From: an uncultured Hungatella sp.
GTDB lineage: Bacteria > Bacillota > Clostridia > Lachnospirales > Lachnospiraceae
DNA length: 47,165 bases
Assembly (NCBI GenBank): GCA_947089145.1
Contig: CAMUJH010000031.1
Location: 1 to 47,165, forward strand
Reading direction: 5' to 3'
The position numbers and the translations under genes were made by a program. This document shows positions 24,707 to 33,917 of this stretch, in pieces. Numbering within the stretch: the first letter of the stretch is position 1; the number at the start of each line of letters is the position of its first letter. The notes under the pieces are model-generated. The model was not told the origin of the DNA. It saw only the letters and a program-made list of their open reading frames with translations, and made no database searches.

Positions 24707-26182
24707 ATGAGATACGGAGTATGGGGGATTATGGCGGCGGCCGTGCTGACAGTGGCCGGGGGATTGTTAAGCCGGGCGGAGACAGAGAGGAGAACTTGCC
24801 GTATTCATCAGCATCTGACAGCCAGACAGGATACGGGCTGCGGCTGCGGCGGGGCGGGGCTTTGCTCCCATTTGCCTCTTGTAGTCATTGATACCAGGGG
24901 ACAGGAAATTCCAGGGGCCATCACGGAAACCTGGGACAGATTCGGCCAGATGATTTATACAAAGGCAAAAGACGGAGAAACCACAATCAGTGCACATATG
25001 GAGGTAATTGATAATCAGGATACCAATAATCACGTATCAGATAAGCCGCAGCTGGCCACTGACTGCCGGTTCCGCATACGGGGGAACGCTTCCAGGCGGT
25101 TTCCCAAGTCGTCTTATGCAGTTACGTTTGTTGACGACAAAGGCAGCAGCCGGAACATTCCCGTAATGGGGATGGATGCCCACCATGAATGGGTGCTCAA
25201 CGGGCCGATTCTGGATAAATCTCTGATCCGCAACTACATGTGGTACAATATTGCCGGAGAACTTATGGACTACGCCCCAAATGTGCGGTTCTGCGAAGTG
25301 GTGCTTAATGGGAGGTACGACGGATTGTACCTGATGGCCGAGAGCATTACGGCAGGCAAAGACGGCCGACTGAACCTAAGCGCCAATGTAAAGAATGCGG
25401 AGATCATGGGATATCTTCTGCGGCATGACCGGCCTACGGAGGAAGACCTGGAAATCGTAAGAGACATTTATACATACCCGGAGCGGGCGTTTCAGATAGC
25501 TGAGGATGTTGCCATACGGTATCCGGGAAAAAGCAAACTGACAGAAGAGATGGCCAGAACCATTGAACTGGATTACTCGGCTTTTCAGAAAGCTCTTTTT
25601 TCTTATGATTACAATTCCAAAGAGTATGGATATGAAAACTGGATAGACGTGGACAGCTTTGTGGATTACTACCTGATCAATGAATTTACCGGAAATCTGG
25701 ACGCCGGAAGCTATTCTACCTATATCTACAAAGAGATGGGAGGAAAGTTTAAACTGTGCGTATGGGATTTTAATAATGCCTGCGACAATTATCAGGAGAA
25801 GGCTGTAGAACCGGAGGAATTTTTAATGCCGGAGGTTTCCTGGTATTTCATGCTGTTTAAAGACGAGGATTTTGTAAAGCGGGTACAGAGACGGTACAGG
25901 GAACTGAGAAAGACCTATTTAAGTCAGGAATATCTGATGGAATACATAGATGAAACCATTGCATATCTGGGTCCGGCAATAAAGCGAAACAATGAAAGGT
26001 GGGCTTTGGAACTTACAGAGTGGGACGGCCTGGTTCCCAAGGAGAGAAATGTTTACACCTATCAGGCGGCAGTGGAGCAGCTGAAAGAATGGCTTACAAG
26101 ACGGGGAAACTGGATGGACGGAAGCATACATTCTCTGCTGAAATACGCCCACCCTTCCAGAAACAGGATCTACAACCATTGA
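24707..26182 (+). CDS. CotH-family protein kinase-like secreted protein
   Basis: This 491-aa protein has an N-terminal hydrophobic segment (GVWGIMAAAVLTVAGGLL) and a Cys-rich short spacer. The CotH kinase fold follows: FRIRGNASRRFPKSSYAVTF (nucleotide-site Arg/Lys), LNGPILDKSLIRNYMWYNIA, VVLNGRYDGLYLMAESI, then the catalytic region FTGNLDAGSYSTYIYK and KLCVWDFNNACDNY (Asp residues for metal and catalysis). CotH in spore formers phosphorylates coat proteins; stand-alone members are widespread outside sporulation loci. The exported N-terminus puts it outside the membrane, where ATP is scarce, so another phosphate donor such as polyphosphate from the VTC partner is conceivable (inference). Start has AGAAGG upstream. 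Confidence 0.85.
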   Translation: MRYGVWGIMAAAVLTVAGGLLSRAETERRTCRIHQHLTARQDTGCGCGGAGLCSHLPLVVIDTRGQEIPGAITETWDRFGQMIYTKAKDGETTISAHMEVIDNQDTNNHVSDKPQLATDCRFRIRGNASRRFPKSSYAVTFVDDKGSSRNIPVMGMDAHHEWVLNGPILDKSLIRNYMWYNIAGELMDYAPNVRFCEVVLNGRYDGLYLMAESITAGKDGRLNLSANVKNAEIMGYLLRHDRPTEEDLEIVRDIYTYPERAFQIAEDVAIRYPGKSKLTEEMARTIELDYSAFQKALFSYDYNSKEYGYENWIDVDSFVDYYLINEFTGNLDAGSYSTYIYKEMGGKFKLCVWDFNNACDNYQEKAVEPEEFLMPEVSWYFMLFKDEDFVKRVQRRYRELRKTYLSQEYLMEYIDETIAYLGPAIKRNNERWALELTEWDGLVPKERNVYTYQAAVEQLKEWLTRRGNWMDGSIHSLLKYAHPSRNRIYNH

Positions 26183-26213
26183 TTTGGCGCTGCAAAAAGG
26201 AGAAACGGCGGAT

Positions 26214-28472
26214 ATGAAAAAGTTTATTATTGCAGTCTGCGCCGCGGTGCTGGCAATATTTTTGTGGAACGGGGTTTACTACCGTTTGGGAGCATATATA
26301 AACATCGATCCGAACCGTCCCGTAACCTCTTTTGTAACTGTAGAAGGAAAATATATTTATTTAAAAGGAAAAAGCGAGGATATTCCTTTTGAGATCCGTG
26401 GCATAGACATGGGAGCGGGAATGCCCGGGAAATGGGCCACAGATTATGCCATTGACAAGGAAACATACCTGAGATGGTTTAAACAGATCCAGGAGATGGG
26501 AGCCAATACCATCCGGATTTATACGATTCTGCACGACGATTTTTATAATGCGTTCTATGAATACAATTATGGGCGGGAAGAGCCGCTGTTTTTGCTTCAC
26601 GGGGTGTGGATGGATGACTACATGATCAATTCCCGGAGAGATGCCTATGATGATGACATTTACCAGACTCTTCTGGAAGACTGCCGGACCGTGGTGGATA
26701 TTATTCATGGAAAGAAGACTCTGTCTTTGGGAAGAGGGAACGGCTCAGGAACATACCGGAAGGATATATCGCCCTGGGTTCTGGGATATCTTATGGGCAT
26801 GGAGTGGGAAAGCGGCTTTGTGGCTTACACGGATGAAAAAAGCCAGGACAGAAATTCGTATTCAGGCACATATCTGTACACCGGGCCAAATGCCACAGCA
26901 TTTGAGGCCATGCTGTGCCAGGCGGGGGACAGGATGATTGAATATGAAAGCCAACGATATAAGCAGCAGCGGCTGATGGCTTTTGTAAACGGGCCTGCTA
27001 CCGATCCATTTGTATATCCGGCAGAGGTGGCGGCATACCGGCATAAAACGGTCTGCGTAGACGTGGAGCATATTAAAAGCAGGGCAGCCTTTCAGGCAGG
27101 GATGTTTGCTTCGTACCATGTGTATCCATACTTTCCAGATTATCTGGAGCTTATGGATGAGGCGTCGCTGTATGCGGAGGAAGAGATTAATGAGCGGATT
27201 GACAGAGCGGTGCGGGAGAATCTGAAATACCATCTGTCGCTTTTAAATGCCCCCGGAATAGGGGATTACATAAGAGAAGAAGATTATTATGACTCCAGGG
27301 GGCGGTACAATACGTATAGGGCGTATTTAAAAGCGCTTAACCGGTATCACACGATTCCGGTGATCATCTCCGAGTACGGCGTTACCACCGGACGGGGAAT
27401 GGCCCAGAGAGACATAAACACAAGACGGAATCAGGGCCATATGACGGAACAGGAACAAGGGCAGGCGCTGGTGGAATGCTATCAGGACATTATGGACGCA
27501 GGGTGTGCAGGCAGCTGCCTGTTTACGTGGCAGGATGAGTGGTTTAAACGGACATGGAATACGCTGCCCACCATAGATGATGCCAGCACTGCCTACTGGA
27601 GTGACTGGCAGACCAATGGGCAGTATTTCGGACTTTTGTCTTTTGACCCTGGAAAGGAGAGGAGCGTCTGCTATGTGGACGGCGACATTTCGGAATGGGG
27701 CAGTGAAGATACGGCGGTTTCCTCAGGGGACATGGAGCTGTCCGTTAAATATGATGAAAAGTTTCTCTATTTTCTGGTGAAGAAAGACGGGTTTGACCAG
27801 GAAAAGGATACCCTGTACATTCCCATTGACTTGACTCCCAAAAGCGGAAGCACCTGGTGCAGAAATTACAATGTGGGTTTTGAGCGGGGGTGCGATTTCC
27901 TGATAGTGATACAGGGGCGTGAAAACAGCCGCGTCATGGTGCAGAAGCGGTATGAGGCGCTGCTGGCTGCTTACGGGGCCGTATTTTACCGAGGCGATCC
28001 GTACATTAATCCGCCGGAAAGGGACAGTCCGGACTTTGAGAGGATTTATCTTCCCCTGTCACTTGGAGAGATGCTGCCGGACCCCAATCCCATGGCGGCA
28101 AAGGGAGAAAAGTATGAAACCGGGCGGCTGCGGTACGGAAACGGGAATCCGGAATCAGAAGAGTTTGATTCCCTTGCAGACTTTATCTTTGCAGGCGATT
28201 ATGCGGAGATACGCATTCCGTGGCAGATGCTGAATTTTTCCAATCCGTCTGATATGATGATTCATGATGATTACTATGAGAACTATGGAATTGAAGACCT
28301 GCATATAAAGCGGATGTACGTGGGAGCCGGCTGGTCAGATGGAACAGGCTGCCGGATTCCGATGGAAGAGGTGCCGCTGAAAGGGTGGGGAAGGAATGCA
28401 AAAGCTCATGAACGGCTGAAGAAGTCTTATTATATTCTTCAGGAATATTGGACACATGACGGCACAGGCTGA
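26214..28472 (+). CDS. Membrane-anchored glycosidase-like protein (clan GH-A type) with carbohydrate-binding-like tail
   Basis: This 752-aa protein has an N-terminal anchor (FIIAVCAAVLAIFLWNGVYY). A TIM-barrel-like region follows (about 40-460): FEIRGIDMGAGMPG, MGANTIRIYTILHDDFYNAF, LGYLMGMEWESGF (the E is a possible acid/base) and IPVIISEYGVTTGRGM (the E of SEYG is a possible nucleophile). Residues 480-600 look like a CBM9/DOMON-type beta-sandwich (VDGDISEWGSEDTAVSSGDM, FLYFLVKKDGF). No specific GH family can be named. It probably trims or remodels the polymer made by the GT2 synthase encoded in the same operon, as BcsZ-type enzymes do. The ATG at 26214 follows AAGGAG; an upstream TTG is unlikely. 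Confidence 0.65.
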   Translation: MKKFIIAVCAAVLAIFLWNGVYYRLGAYINIDPNRPVTSFVTVEGKYIYLKGKSEDIPFEIRGIDMGAGMPGKWATDYAIDKETYLRWFKQIQEMGANTIRIYTILHDDFYNAFYEYNYGREEPLFLLHGVWMDDYMINSRRDAYDDDIYQTLLEDCRTVVDIIHGKKTLSLGRGNGSGTYRKDISPWVLGYLMGMEWESGFVAYTDEKSQDRNSYSGTYLYTGPNATAFEAMLCQAGDRMIEYESQRYKQQRLMAFVNGPATDPFVYPAEVAAYRHKTVCVDVEHIKSRAAFQAGMFASYHVYPYFPDYLELMDEASLYAEEEINERIDRAVRENLKYHLSLLNAPGIGDYIREEDYYDSRGRYNTYRAYLKALNRYHTIPVIISEYGVTTGRGMAQRDINTRRNQGHMTEQEQGQALVECYQDIMDAGCAGSCLFTWQDEWFKRTWNTLPTIDDASTAYWSDWQTNGQYFGLLSFDPGKERSVCYVDGDISEWGSEDTAVSSGDMELSVKYDEKFLYFLVKKDGFDQEKDTLYIPIDLTPKSGSTWCRNYNVGFERGCDFLIVIQGRENSRVMVQKRYEALLAAYGAVFYRGDPYINPPERDSPDFERIYLPLSLGEMLPDPNPMAAKGEKYETGRLRYGNGNPESEEFDSLADFIFAGDYAEIRIPWQMLNFSNPSDMMIHDDYYENYGIEDLHIKRMYVGAGWSDGTGCRIPMEEVPLKGWGRNAKAHERLKKSYYILQEYWTHDGTG

Positions 28473-28514
28473 TACTGCTTTCATGGAACACATGGCAAAA
28501 ACGGAGGTAGAGAA

Positions 28515-29630
28515 TTGGGAAGCGAAATTATGCTGCTGGGGTATGGGGCAGTGTGCCTGAGCATGCTTGTCTTTAACGTGATTAACAGCCTGGTGATGAA
28601 AAAGAAAGAATTGCGGCTGGATAAGAGATGCAGAAAGCTGGAGGATAAGGTGCAGGTGCAGATAGGATACATAAAAGACGGCAGGATGGTGGAGGAGGAG
28701 CATATCCGATATTTGTCACGGCGGCTTTCCTTCGTAAAGAATCTGGCGGCTTTTGACCGGGTGATGGAACATTTTCCGGAGGGTGAGGACGACGGGGCGG
28801 CCTGGGAGTACAGAAAGCAGATACAGCCGGCGGTTCTTCACCTTGCATTTGTGTACTCAAACCGCAGTGACATGGAAGCTGCATATTTTGCCTGGTTTTT
28901 GTCCAAAAACATTCCGAAAGAGCACAGAGGCATGGATGCGGCGGAAGAAATTATGGTGCAGTATATGAAAAAGAGAAATCTGTACTGCCGCGTCAACGCA
29001 TTGGATGCCCTGTACGGATTCGGATCTGAAGAAAGCGTTGTAAAAGCACTGACGCTTTTAAGCCAGGAGGGAGGATTTATCCACGAGAAGATACTGACAG
29101 ACGGGCTTCTGACATTTACCGGCAGCCATGAGAAGCTTATTAAGCTTTTGTGGGAGAATTTTGGCAGGCTTTCTGACAAAATGCAGCTGGCCGTGCTCAG
29201 TTATATCCGGTTTAAAAGCGGCGGTTACTGTGAAAGCATGTTTGAGATTATGACAGACCCAGGCAGGGATAAGGAACAGAGGCTTATGGCGATCCGGTAT
29301 TTTGGACGGTATTTTTATGAACCTGCCCTGGAGCCGCTTCTCGCATTTGCTTCGGACTTAAACCCGCTTAACTGGGAGTACGCAGCCATCAGCGCCAGTT
29401 CCCTGGCAAAGTATTCCGGGGAAAAGGTGATCTTGGCGTTAATGGCTGGGGTCCACAGCCCCAATTGGCATGTGCGCTATAATGCGGCTGCCAGCCTGGA
29501 GGCTTCGGGGCCGGATGACTGGGAGACTATGGATGCGGCAGGCAGAAATGACAGGTATGCGCGGGAGATGCTGATGTACCGCATGGAATTGAAACGTGTC
29601 AGGGAAACAAAAAGGAGAAATTTGGCATGA
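28515..29630 (+). CDS. HEAT-repeat protein with N-terminal membrane anchor
   Basis: This 371-aa protein has one N-terminal helix (LLGYGAVCLSMLVFNVINSL) and then a cytoplasmic stack of helical pairs. Residues ~150-340 show HEAT-like units such as RVNALDALYGFGSEESVVKA, RLMAIRYFGRYFYEPALEPL and YNAAASLEASGPDDWETM. No catalytic motif is seen; a scaffold for the neighbouring synthase is likely. The TTG start has a strong GGAGG 7 nt upstream, while the next in-frame ATG has none. The end overlaps the GT2 start by 4 nt (ATGA), implying a fixed ratio of the two proteins. Confidence 0.75.
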   Translation: MGSEIMLLGYGAVCLSMLVFNVINSLVMKKKELRLDKRCRKLEDKVQVQIGYIKDGRMVEEEHIRYLSRRLSFVKNLAAFDRVMEHFPEGEDDGAAWEYRKQIQPAVLHLAFVYSNRSDMEAAYFAWFLSKNIPKEHRGMDAAEEIMVQYMKKRNLYCRVNALDALYGFGSEESVVKALTLLSQEGGFIHEKILTDGLLTFTGSHEKLIKLLWENFGRLSDKMQLAVLSYIRFKSGGYCESMFEIMTDPGRDKEQRLMAIRYFGRYFYEPALEPLLAFASDLNPLNWEYAAISASSLAKYSGEKVILALMAGVHSPNWHVRYNAAASLEASGPDDWETMDAAGRNDRYAREMLMYRMELKRVRETKRRNLA

Positions 29631-31051
29631 GAGAGGCATTACAGCTGTTTTTTTACTGCGTCGGAATTTTTTTTACACTGTATTTGACAGGGTATGCCAG
29701 TTTCCTTTTTCTGTCTGTAACAGTGGGGAGCGCCTCTTTATACAATGCAAAGAGGAATAATGCCTTGAAGAATGAGCTGCAGAGAGATTATTATATACCG
29801 GTTTCCATTATTGTCCCGGCTCACAATGAGAGCATTACCATTGAGGCAACTATCCGTTCTTTGCTGGCCCTTGATTACTTGCTGTACGAGATCATCGTAG
29901 TGGATGACGGCTCTTCGGACAACACGTCTCAGGTCATGCGGGAGGAATTCCACATGGCTCACATAAACCGGCCGATCCAGAGAAGGCTGCGCTGTCAACC
30001 GTCGGAGGCTGTTTTTGAGACAAATGATTACAAGGTGCCTATTACTTTAATACGGAAAAAGAACGGCGGAAAGGCGGATGCCCTGAACATGGGAATCAAC
30101 GCAGCCCGGTATCCCTATTTTCTGTGCATTGATGCAGATTCTGTCTTGCAGAGCGATTCCCTGAAAAAAATTATTCGCCCCGTGCTGGAGGATGACAGCG
30201 TAGTTGCGGTGGGCGGGGCTGTCCGGCCCTGCAATGGAGCTGAGATTGAGGACGGGAAATTGATCCGCTACCAAATGCCTGGCAAGCTTTTGGCCTGCAT
30301 GCAGGTTCTGGAATATGATCGCTCATTTCTGGCATCCAGGATTTTGTTTGATAAGTTTAACGGGAACATTATAATTTCCGGCGCATTTGGCCTGTTTAAA
30401 AAGAGCACAGTCATGGAGGCGGGCGGGTATGATGCCTCCACCATGGGGGAGGATATGGAGCTGGTGGTAAGGCTTCATGTGTTTTGCCGGGAACATGGAA
30501 TCCGCTACCGCATACGGTACGCCACAGACGCTATCTGCTGGACCCAGGCTCCGGAGAAGCTGTCGGATTTATGTAAACAGCGGAGACGCTGGCATATTGG
30601 CCTGTACCAAAGCATGACTGCGCATTGGAGGATTCTGGCCAGTACCAAATATGGCATGGTAGGACTGATATCCTATTGCTATTTTTTGATCTACGAGCTT
30701 TTGTCGCCTTATATCGAAGTGTTCGGCACCGCGGTTATGGCGCTGGCATGGATAACCAATTATTTAAATGTTCCCTTTATGCTTCTGTATACGGCTATTT
30801 ACGTTGTCTACTCCTCTGTCTTATCGCTGACGGCGTTTTTTGCCAGGGTTCACACCATTGATTTGAAACTGACATTTTCAGACGGCATAAAAGCAGTTGG
30901 GTTATGCATGGCGGAGGTGTCGTGCCTGCGGTTTATTTTAGCATGGGTAAGGGCAACCGCTCTGGGAAGGGGAAAGAAAAAGAACGTCTGGGGGCAGATT
31001 GAGAGGAAGGCAATTAATTTCAGCAGTAAAGAACAGAGAGGCAGGGCATAG
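29627..31051 (+). CDS. Processive family 2 glycosyltransferase (BcsA/hyaluronan-synthase-like)
   Basis: This 474-aa membrane enzyme has one N-terminal helix, the GT domain, then three or four C-terminal helices. The motifs for chain synthesis are all present: VSIIVPAHNE, D93 in VVDDGSSDN, DxD in CIDADS (about 169-171), GED in STMGEDMELV (about 275) and QRRRW at 318-322, the polymer-binding QxxRW that marks processive synthases. It lacks a PilZ domain, so any c-di-GMP control must come from another subunit; the next gene encodes an EAL protein that fits. The sugar polymer cannot be deduced. It overlaps the HEAT-repeat gene by 4 nt. Confidence 0.88.
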   Translation: MREALQLFFYCVGIFFTLYLTGYASFLFLSVTVGSASLYNAKRNNALKNELQRDYYIPVSIIVPAHNESITIEATIRSLLALDYLLYEIIVVDDGSSDNTSQVMREEFHMAHINRPIQRRLRCQPSEAVFETNDYKVPITLIRKKNGGKADALNMGINAARYPYFLCIDADSVLQSDSLKKIIRPVLEDDSVVAVGGAVRPCNGAEIEDGKLIRYQMPGKLLACMQVLEYDRSFLASRILFDKFNGNIIISGAFGLFKKSTVMEAGGYDASTMGEDMELVVRLHVFCREHGIRYRIRYATDAICWTQAPEKLSDLCKQRRRWHIGLYQSMTAHWRILASTKYGMVGLISYCYFLIYELLSPYIEVFGTAVMALAWITNYLNVPFMLLYTAIYVVYSSVLSLTAFFARVHTIDLKLTFSDGIKAVGLCMAEVSCLRFILAWVRATALGRGKKKNVWGQIERKAINFSSKEQRGRA

Positions 31052-31148
31052 CTTATGGGTTTGGGCGAACTGAAAAAGAGTTTTGGGGGATACAAGAAAG
31101 CGTATACCGGTATATCGCCATAATGAAGGAAGACAGGAGAGTGCGCAG

Positions 31149-32981
31149 GTGGAAGAAATTATTATTTATGCAGCAGGCAACCCAGATGCCTACCCGGTGG
31201 AATACTATGACTGGGGGACAGGCACTTACAGGGGCATGATTCCTGAACTTCTGCGGGAATTTTCAGATATCACAGGCTATGAAGTGCAATACTATGAACC
31301 GGGGGAAAGCGATCAAAGGCGGCATCTGGCTGATAACTATCAGGTTGACATGATTTCATGCTGTGTAGGAGAGGAATCTTTTGAACATAGAGCGGGGACG
31401 GAGATTCTTGTGATGGAAACAAAACAGGATGGCAGTCCGGTATCCTACAGGCTTCTTTTGACGGCGGCAGCGCCGGAATCTCTGGCGGCTGACCTTGAAA
31501 ACTTTTTTGCCGGAGTTTCCCAGGAGACAAAGGCCGGCATGCTGATTGCGGCGGCTGAGAGGAAGCCATCCCTTTACAGGGCAAGAATCGGGTGGGCGGC
31601 ATCGGGCCTGCTTCTGGCGATTGCGGGGCTGCTGGCAGGGACAGCGGCGCTGTCCCGCAAGTGCCGCGGCTATCGAAGACAGCTGGAAAAAAGGGAGGAG
31701 ACGGATGCCCTTACGGGAGTAGGGAACATGGATTATTTAAGGCGCAATTATGAAAACTTTGTCATCCCTGCAAACCGTGCGCTGTATGTGATGTTTTATT
31801 TTTATGTAGATTTGGAAACCATGAAGAAGGCCGCCAATACGGATCAGACCCATGAGTTTTTGCGTCAAGTGGCTTCCGTCCTTTTAAACAATACCGGTGA
31901 CAGGGATATTCTGGCAAGAGTTTTTGACAGCGGATTTGCCGTGGTGCGCATGTCGCCGGGAGAGCAGGAGTCAAAGGAATGGCTTTTCAACGTGCTGCCC
32001 CGTATTAGAGGCTTTTCGGATAAGCACGGAAACAAGACAGGGGTGGGGATCTGCCGCCTTAAGGAAGAGGACTGGGATTTAAACGAGATCCTTTTAAGCA
32101 GCAGCCAGAGCGCCCGGGAAGCCTGCAGGGAAGGTGCGGATTACAAAATCTGCGATGATAACTGGATTCGCCTGTTCAGAGAGGAGAGAAATCTGCAGGC
32201 GGATATCAGGCGGGGGCTGGAAAATGAGGAATTTTATCTCTATATTCAGTTTTATATGGATGCAGGGACTAACCGTATTGCCGGAGGCGAAGCTCTGGCC
32301 AGATGGGGGCATCCGGAGAAGGGTTTCCTTTCCCCTGGCAGCTTTATTCCGCTGATGGAAAAAGAGGGGCTTATTAGCCGGCTGGACTACTATTCTCTGG
32401 ATCAGGCGTGCAGCTTTTTGGAGCGGCTTCATCAGGTTGGGATGGAGAGCTTTTTTATGTCCTGCAATTTTTCTTTTGAGACTCTGGAAGAGGACGATTT
32501 TATTGATCGGTGCAGGGAGATTATGGAGACATACCAGTTTTCCAGAAAACAGCTGATTTTCCAGATTACCCAACAGGCAGTAATAAGAAATTCGCCTGTT
32601 GTAATCAGCCATGTAAAGGCTGTAAAGGACATGGGGGTTGAGATTGCGCTGGATGACTTGGGGGAGGGATTTACAGCCCTTTCTGCCATAGGAGAATATT
32701 CGCCGGATATGCTGCAGATGGACAAGAGGCTTGTTGATCTTCTGGGAAGCGATGCAGGGGATGCCATTGTAGAAGGAGTGATCGGGGTAGGCCATAAGCT
32801 TGGGATTACGATTTTGGCAGAGGGCGCGGAAAAGATGGAACAGGTGCAGCTTCTGGCAAAAATGGGATGTGACATGATTCAGGGATTTTACTTTGGCCAT
32901 CCTATGCCCTCATGGGAGGCGGCGAGGAGGCTGCTGGAACAGAATACGAAGACCCGGGAGGTATGCGGATGCGGAAGTTGA
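31149..32981 (+). CDS. Degenerate EAL-domain protein, probable c-di-GMP receptor
   Basis: This 610-aa protein has an N-terminal half-domain like a bacterial extracellular solute-binding fold (EIIIYAAGNPDAYPVEYYDW), one membrane helix (about 148-172), a degenerate GGDEF-like domain (ARVFDSGFAVVRM replaces RxGGDEF) and an EAL domain from about residue 360. In EAL, GGEALARW (E381), CNFS, IALDDLGEGF, AEGAE and IQGFYFGHP remain. However, the ExTE motif is QITQQ and the catalytic KID Lys is replaced (MLQMDKRL), so phosphodiesterase activity is doubtful and c-di-GMP sensing more likely. The start is uncertain: GTG 31149 has AGGAG 9 nt upstream but leaves no signal peptide; a TTG at 31083 is also in frame. 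It follows the synthase gene. Confidence 0.75.
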   Translation: MEEIIIYAAGNPDAYPVEYYDWGTGTYRGMIPELLREFSDITGYEVQYYEPGESDQRRHLADNYQVDMISCCVGEESFEHRAGTEILVMETKQDGSPVSYRLLLTAAAPESLAADLENFFAGVSQETKAGMLIAAAERKPSLYRARIGWAASGLLLAIAGLLAGTAALSRKCRGYRRQLEKREETDALTGVGNMDYLRRNYENFVIPANRALYVMFYFYVDLETMKKAANTDQTHEFLRQVASVLLNNTGDRDILARVFDSGFAVVRMSPGEQESKEWLFNVLPRIRGFSDKHGNKTGVGICRLKEEDWDLNEILLSSSQSAREACREGADYKICDDNWIRLFREERNLQADIRRGLENEEFYLYIQFYMDAGTNRIAGGEALARWGHPEKGFLSPGSFIPLMEKEGLISRLDYYSLDQACSFLERLHQVGMESFFMSCNFSFETLEEDDFIDRCREIMETYQFSRKQLIFQITQQAVIRNSPVVISHVKAVKDMGVEIALDDLGEGFTALSAIGEYSPDMLQMDKRLVDLLGSDAGDAIVEGVIGVGHKLGITILAEGAEKMEQVQLLAKMGCDMIQGFYFGHPMPSWEAARRLLEQNTKTREVCGCGS

Positions 32982-33862
32982 TTTATTTGATGCTGTGGAC
33001 GGCTTTGTCTGTGGGGACAACAATAACGCTTCCCCAGATGGGGATTTGGGGGGAGGAAAAGCAGCACGGCAGGGGGTTCGGCATGTTTAGCTGGAGTGAG
33101 GACATTATGGAGGAAGCGGAAAGGGAAAGCCTGTATGCCTGCCTGAATGCGGCGGAGGTGACAGACGTTTATCAGAAGTTTTCAAAGGAAAGCTTAGAGG
33201 CGGAAAGAAGCGCGGCATTTATTGGCGACATGAGGGTGAAAGGGGTCAATGTAGTTGCTCTTATGGGTGAGCCGGAATGGGCCTATGAGAAAGACGGAAA
33301 AAGCCTTCTTCAGGAGTTAGGATATGTTGCGGAATATAACGAAGCCCATGAACAGAGCCAGCGAATCCTGGGGGTTATGGTGGATGTGGAGCCATATCTT
33401 TTAAAAGAATGGAAGAAGGGGGGAGAGACGAGAAGAGAGCTGATGGACGGGTTTTTAAGCTGCATAAAACATGGGTATGCGTATGCAGGGGAGAAGGATC
33501 TGAAATTTTGGGTGTGCATTCCTATTTTTTATGATTCGTCCAATGAAGAGATCTTAGAAGAACTGATTGCCCATGGGTGTGACGGCGTTGCGGTGATGAA
33601 TTACAGCCGGAGGGATGAATACGGGCAAATGGCAAAAGAGACAGGGTATGCCAGAGAATATGGCAGGGATATTATCTGCATATATGAACTTCAACCGCCT
33701 GGGCGCCATGAACTGGAGGAGATTAACACTTATGCCAATGAAGGGCTGGAGGCTTTGTGGCAGTCGGCCCGGAGGCTGGAGGGGCAGTTTGGATACGAGA
33801 GGCTGAAGTTTGCATATCATCATTATGAGGCGCTTAAAAAGGCATTGGAGGCAGGGAATTGA
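32969..33862 (+). CDS. Secreted TIM-barrel-like (glycosidase-like) protein
   Basis: This 297-aa protein has a signal peptide (MRKLIYLMLWTALSVGTTIT). A likely (beta/alpha)8 fold follows, with strand-end residues VVALMGEPEWAYE, ILGVMVDVEPYLLKEW, LKFWVCIPIFYDSSNEE, GCDGVAVMNYSRRDEYG and ICIYELQPPG. Glu and Asp at the barrel mouth (MVDVEP, YELQPP) are as in retaining or substrate-assisted glycosidases, but I cannot assign a family. The ATG at 32969 follows GGAGG by 7 nt and overlaps the EAL gene end by 13 nt. As the last gene of the operon it would process the polymer outside the cell. Confidence 0.6.
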   Translation: MRKLIYLMLWTALSVGTTITLPQMGIWGEEKQHGRGFGMFSWSEDIMEEAERESLYACLNAAEVTDVYQKFSKESLEAERSAAFIGDMRVKGVNVVALMGEPEWAYEKDGKSLLQELGYVAEYNEAHEQSQRILGVMVDVEPYLLKEWKKGGETRRELMDGFLSCIKHGYAYAGEKDLKFWVCIPIFYDSSNEEILEELIAHGCDGVAVMNYSRRDEYGQMAKETGYAREYGRDIICIYELQPPGRHELEEINTYANEGLEALWQSARRLEGQFGYERLKFAYHHYEALKKALEAGN

Positions 33863-33868
33863 GAAAAC

Positions 33869-33914
33869 CAGGACAAGTGAGGCAGCGATTTTGCCGGCCG
33901 CCTGATTTGTCCTG
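33869..33914 (-). terminator. Terminator hairpin behind the response regulator
   Basis: CAGGACAAGTGAGGC and GCCTGATTTGTCCTG pair over 13 of 15 positions. On the minus strand the stem is followed by GGTTTTC, fitting termination of the response-regulator transcript; it may also slow the plus-strand operon. Its position means that regulator and kinase are not one transcript. Confidence 0.6.
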
Positions 33915-33917
33915 CTG

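Noticed and set aside
31149-32981. Active diguanylate cyclase or phosphodiesterase
   Set aside because: GGDEF motif absent and two EAL catalytic residues replaced.
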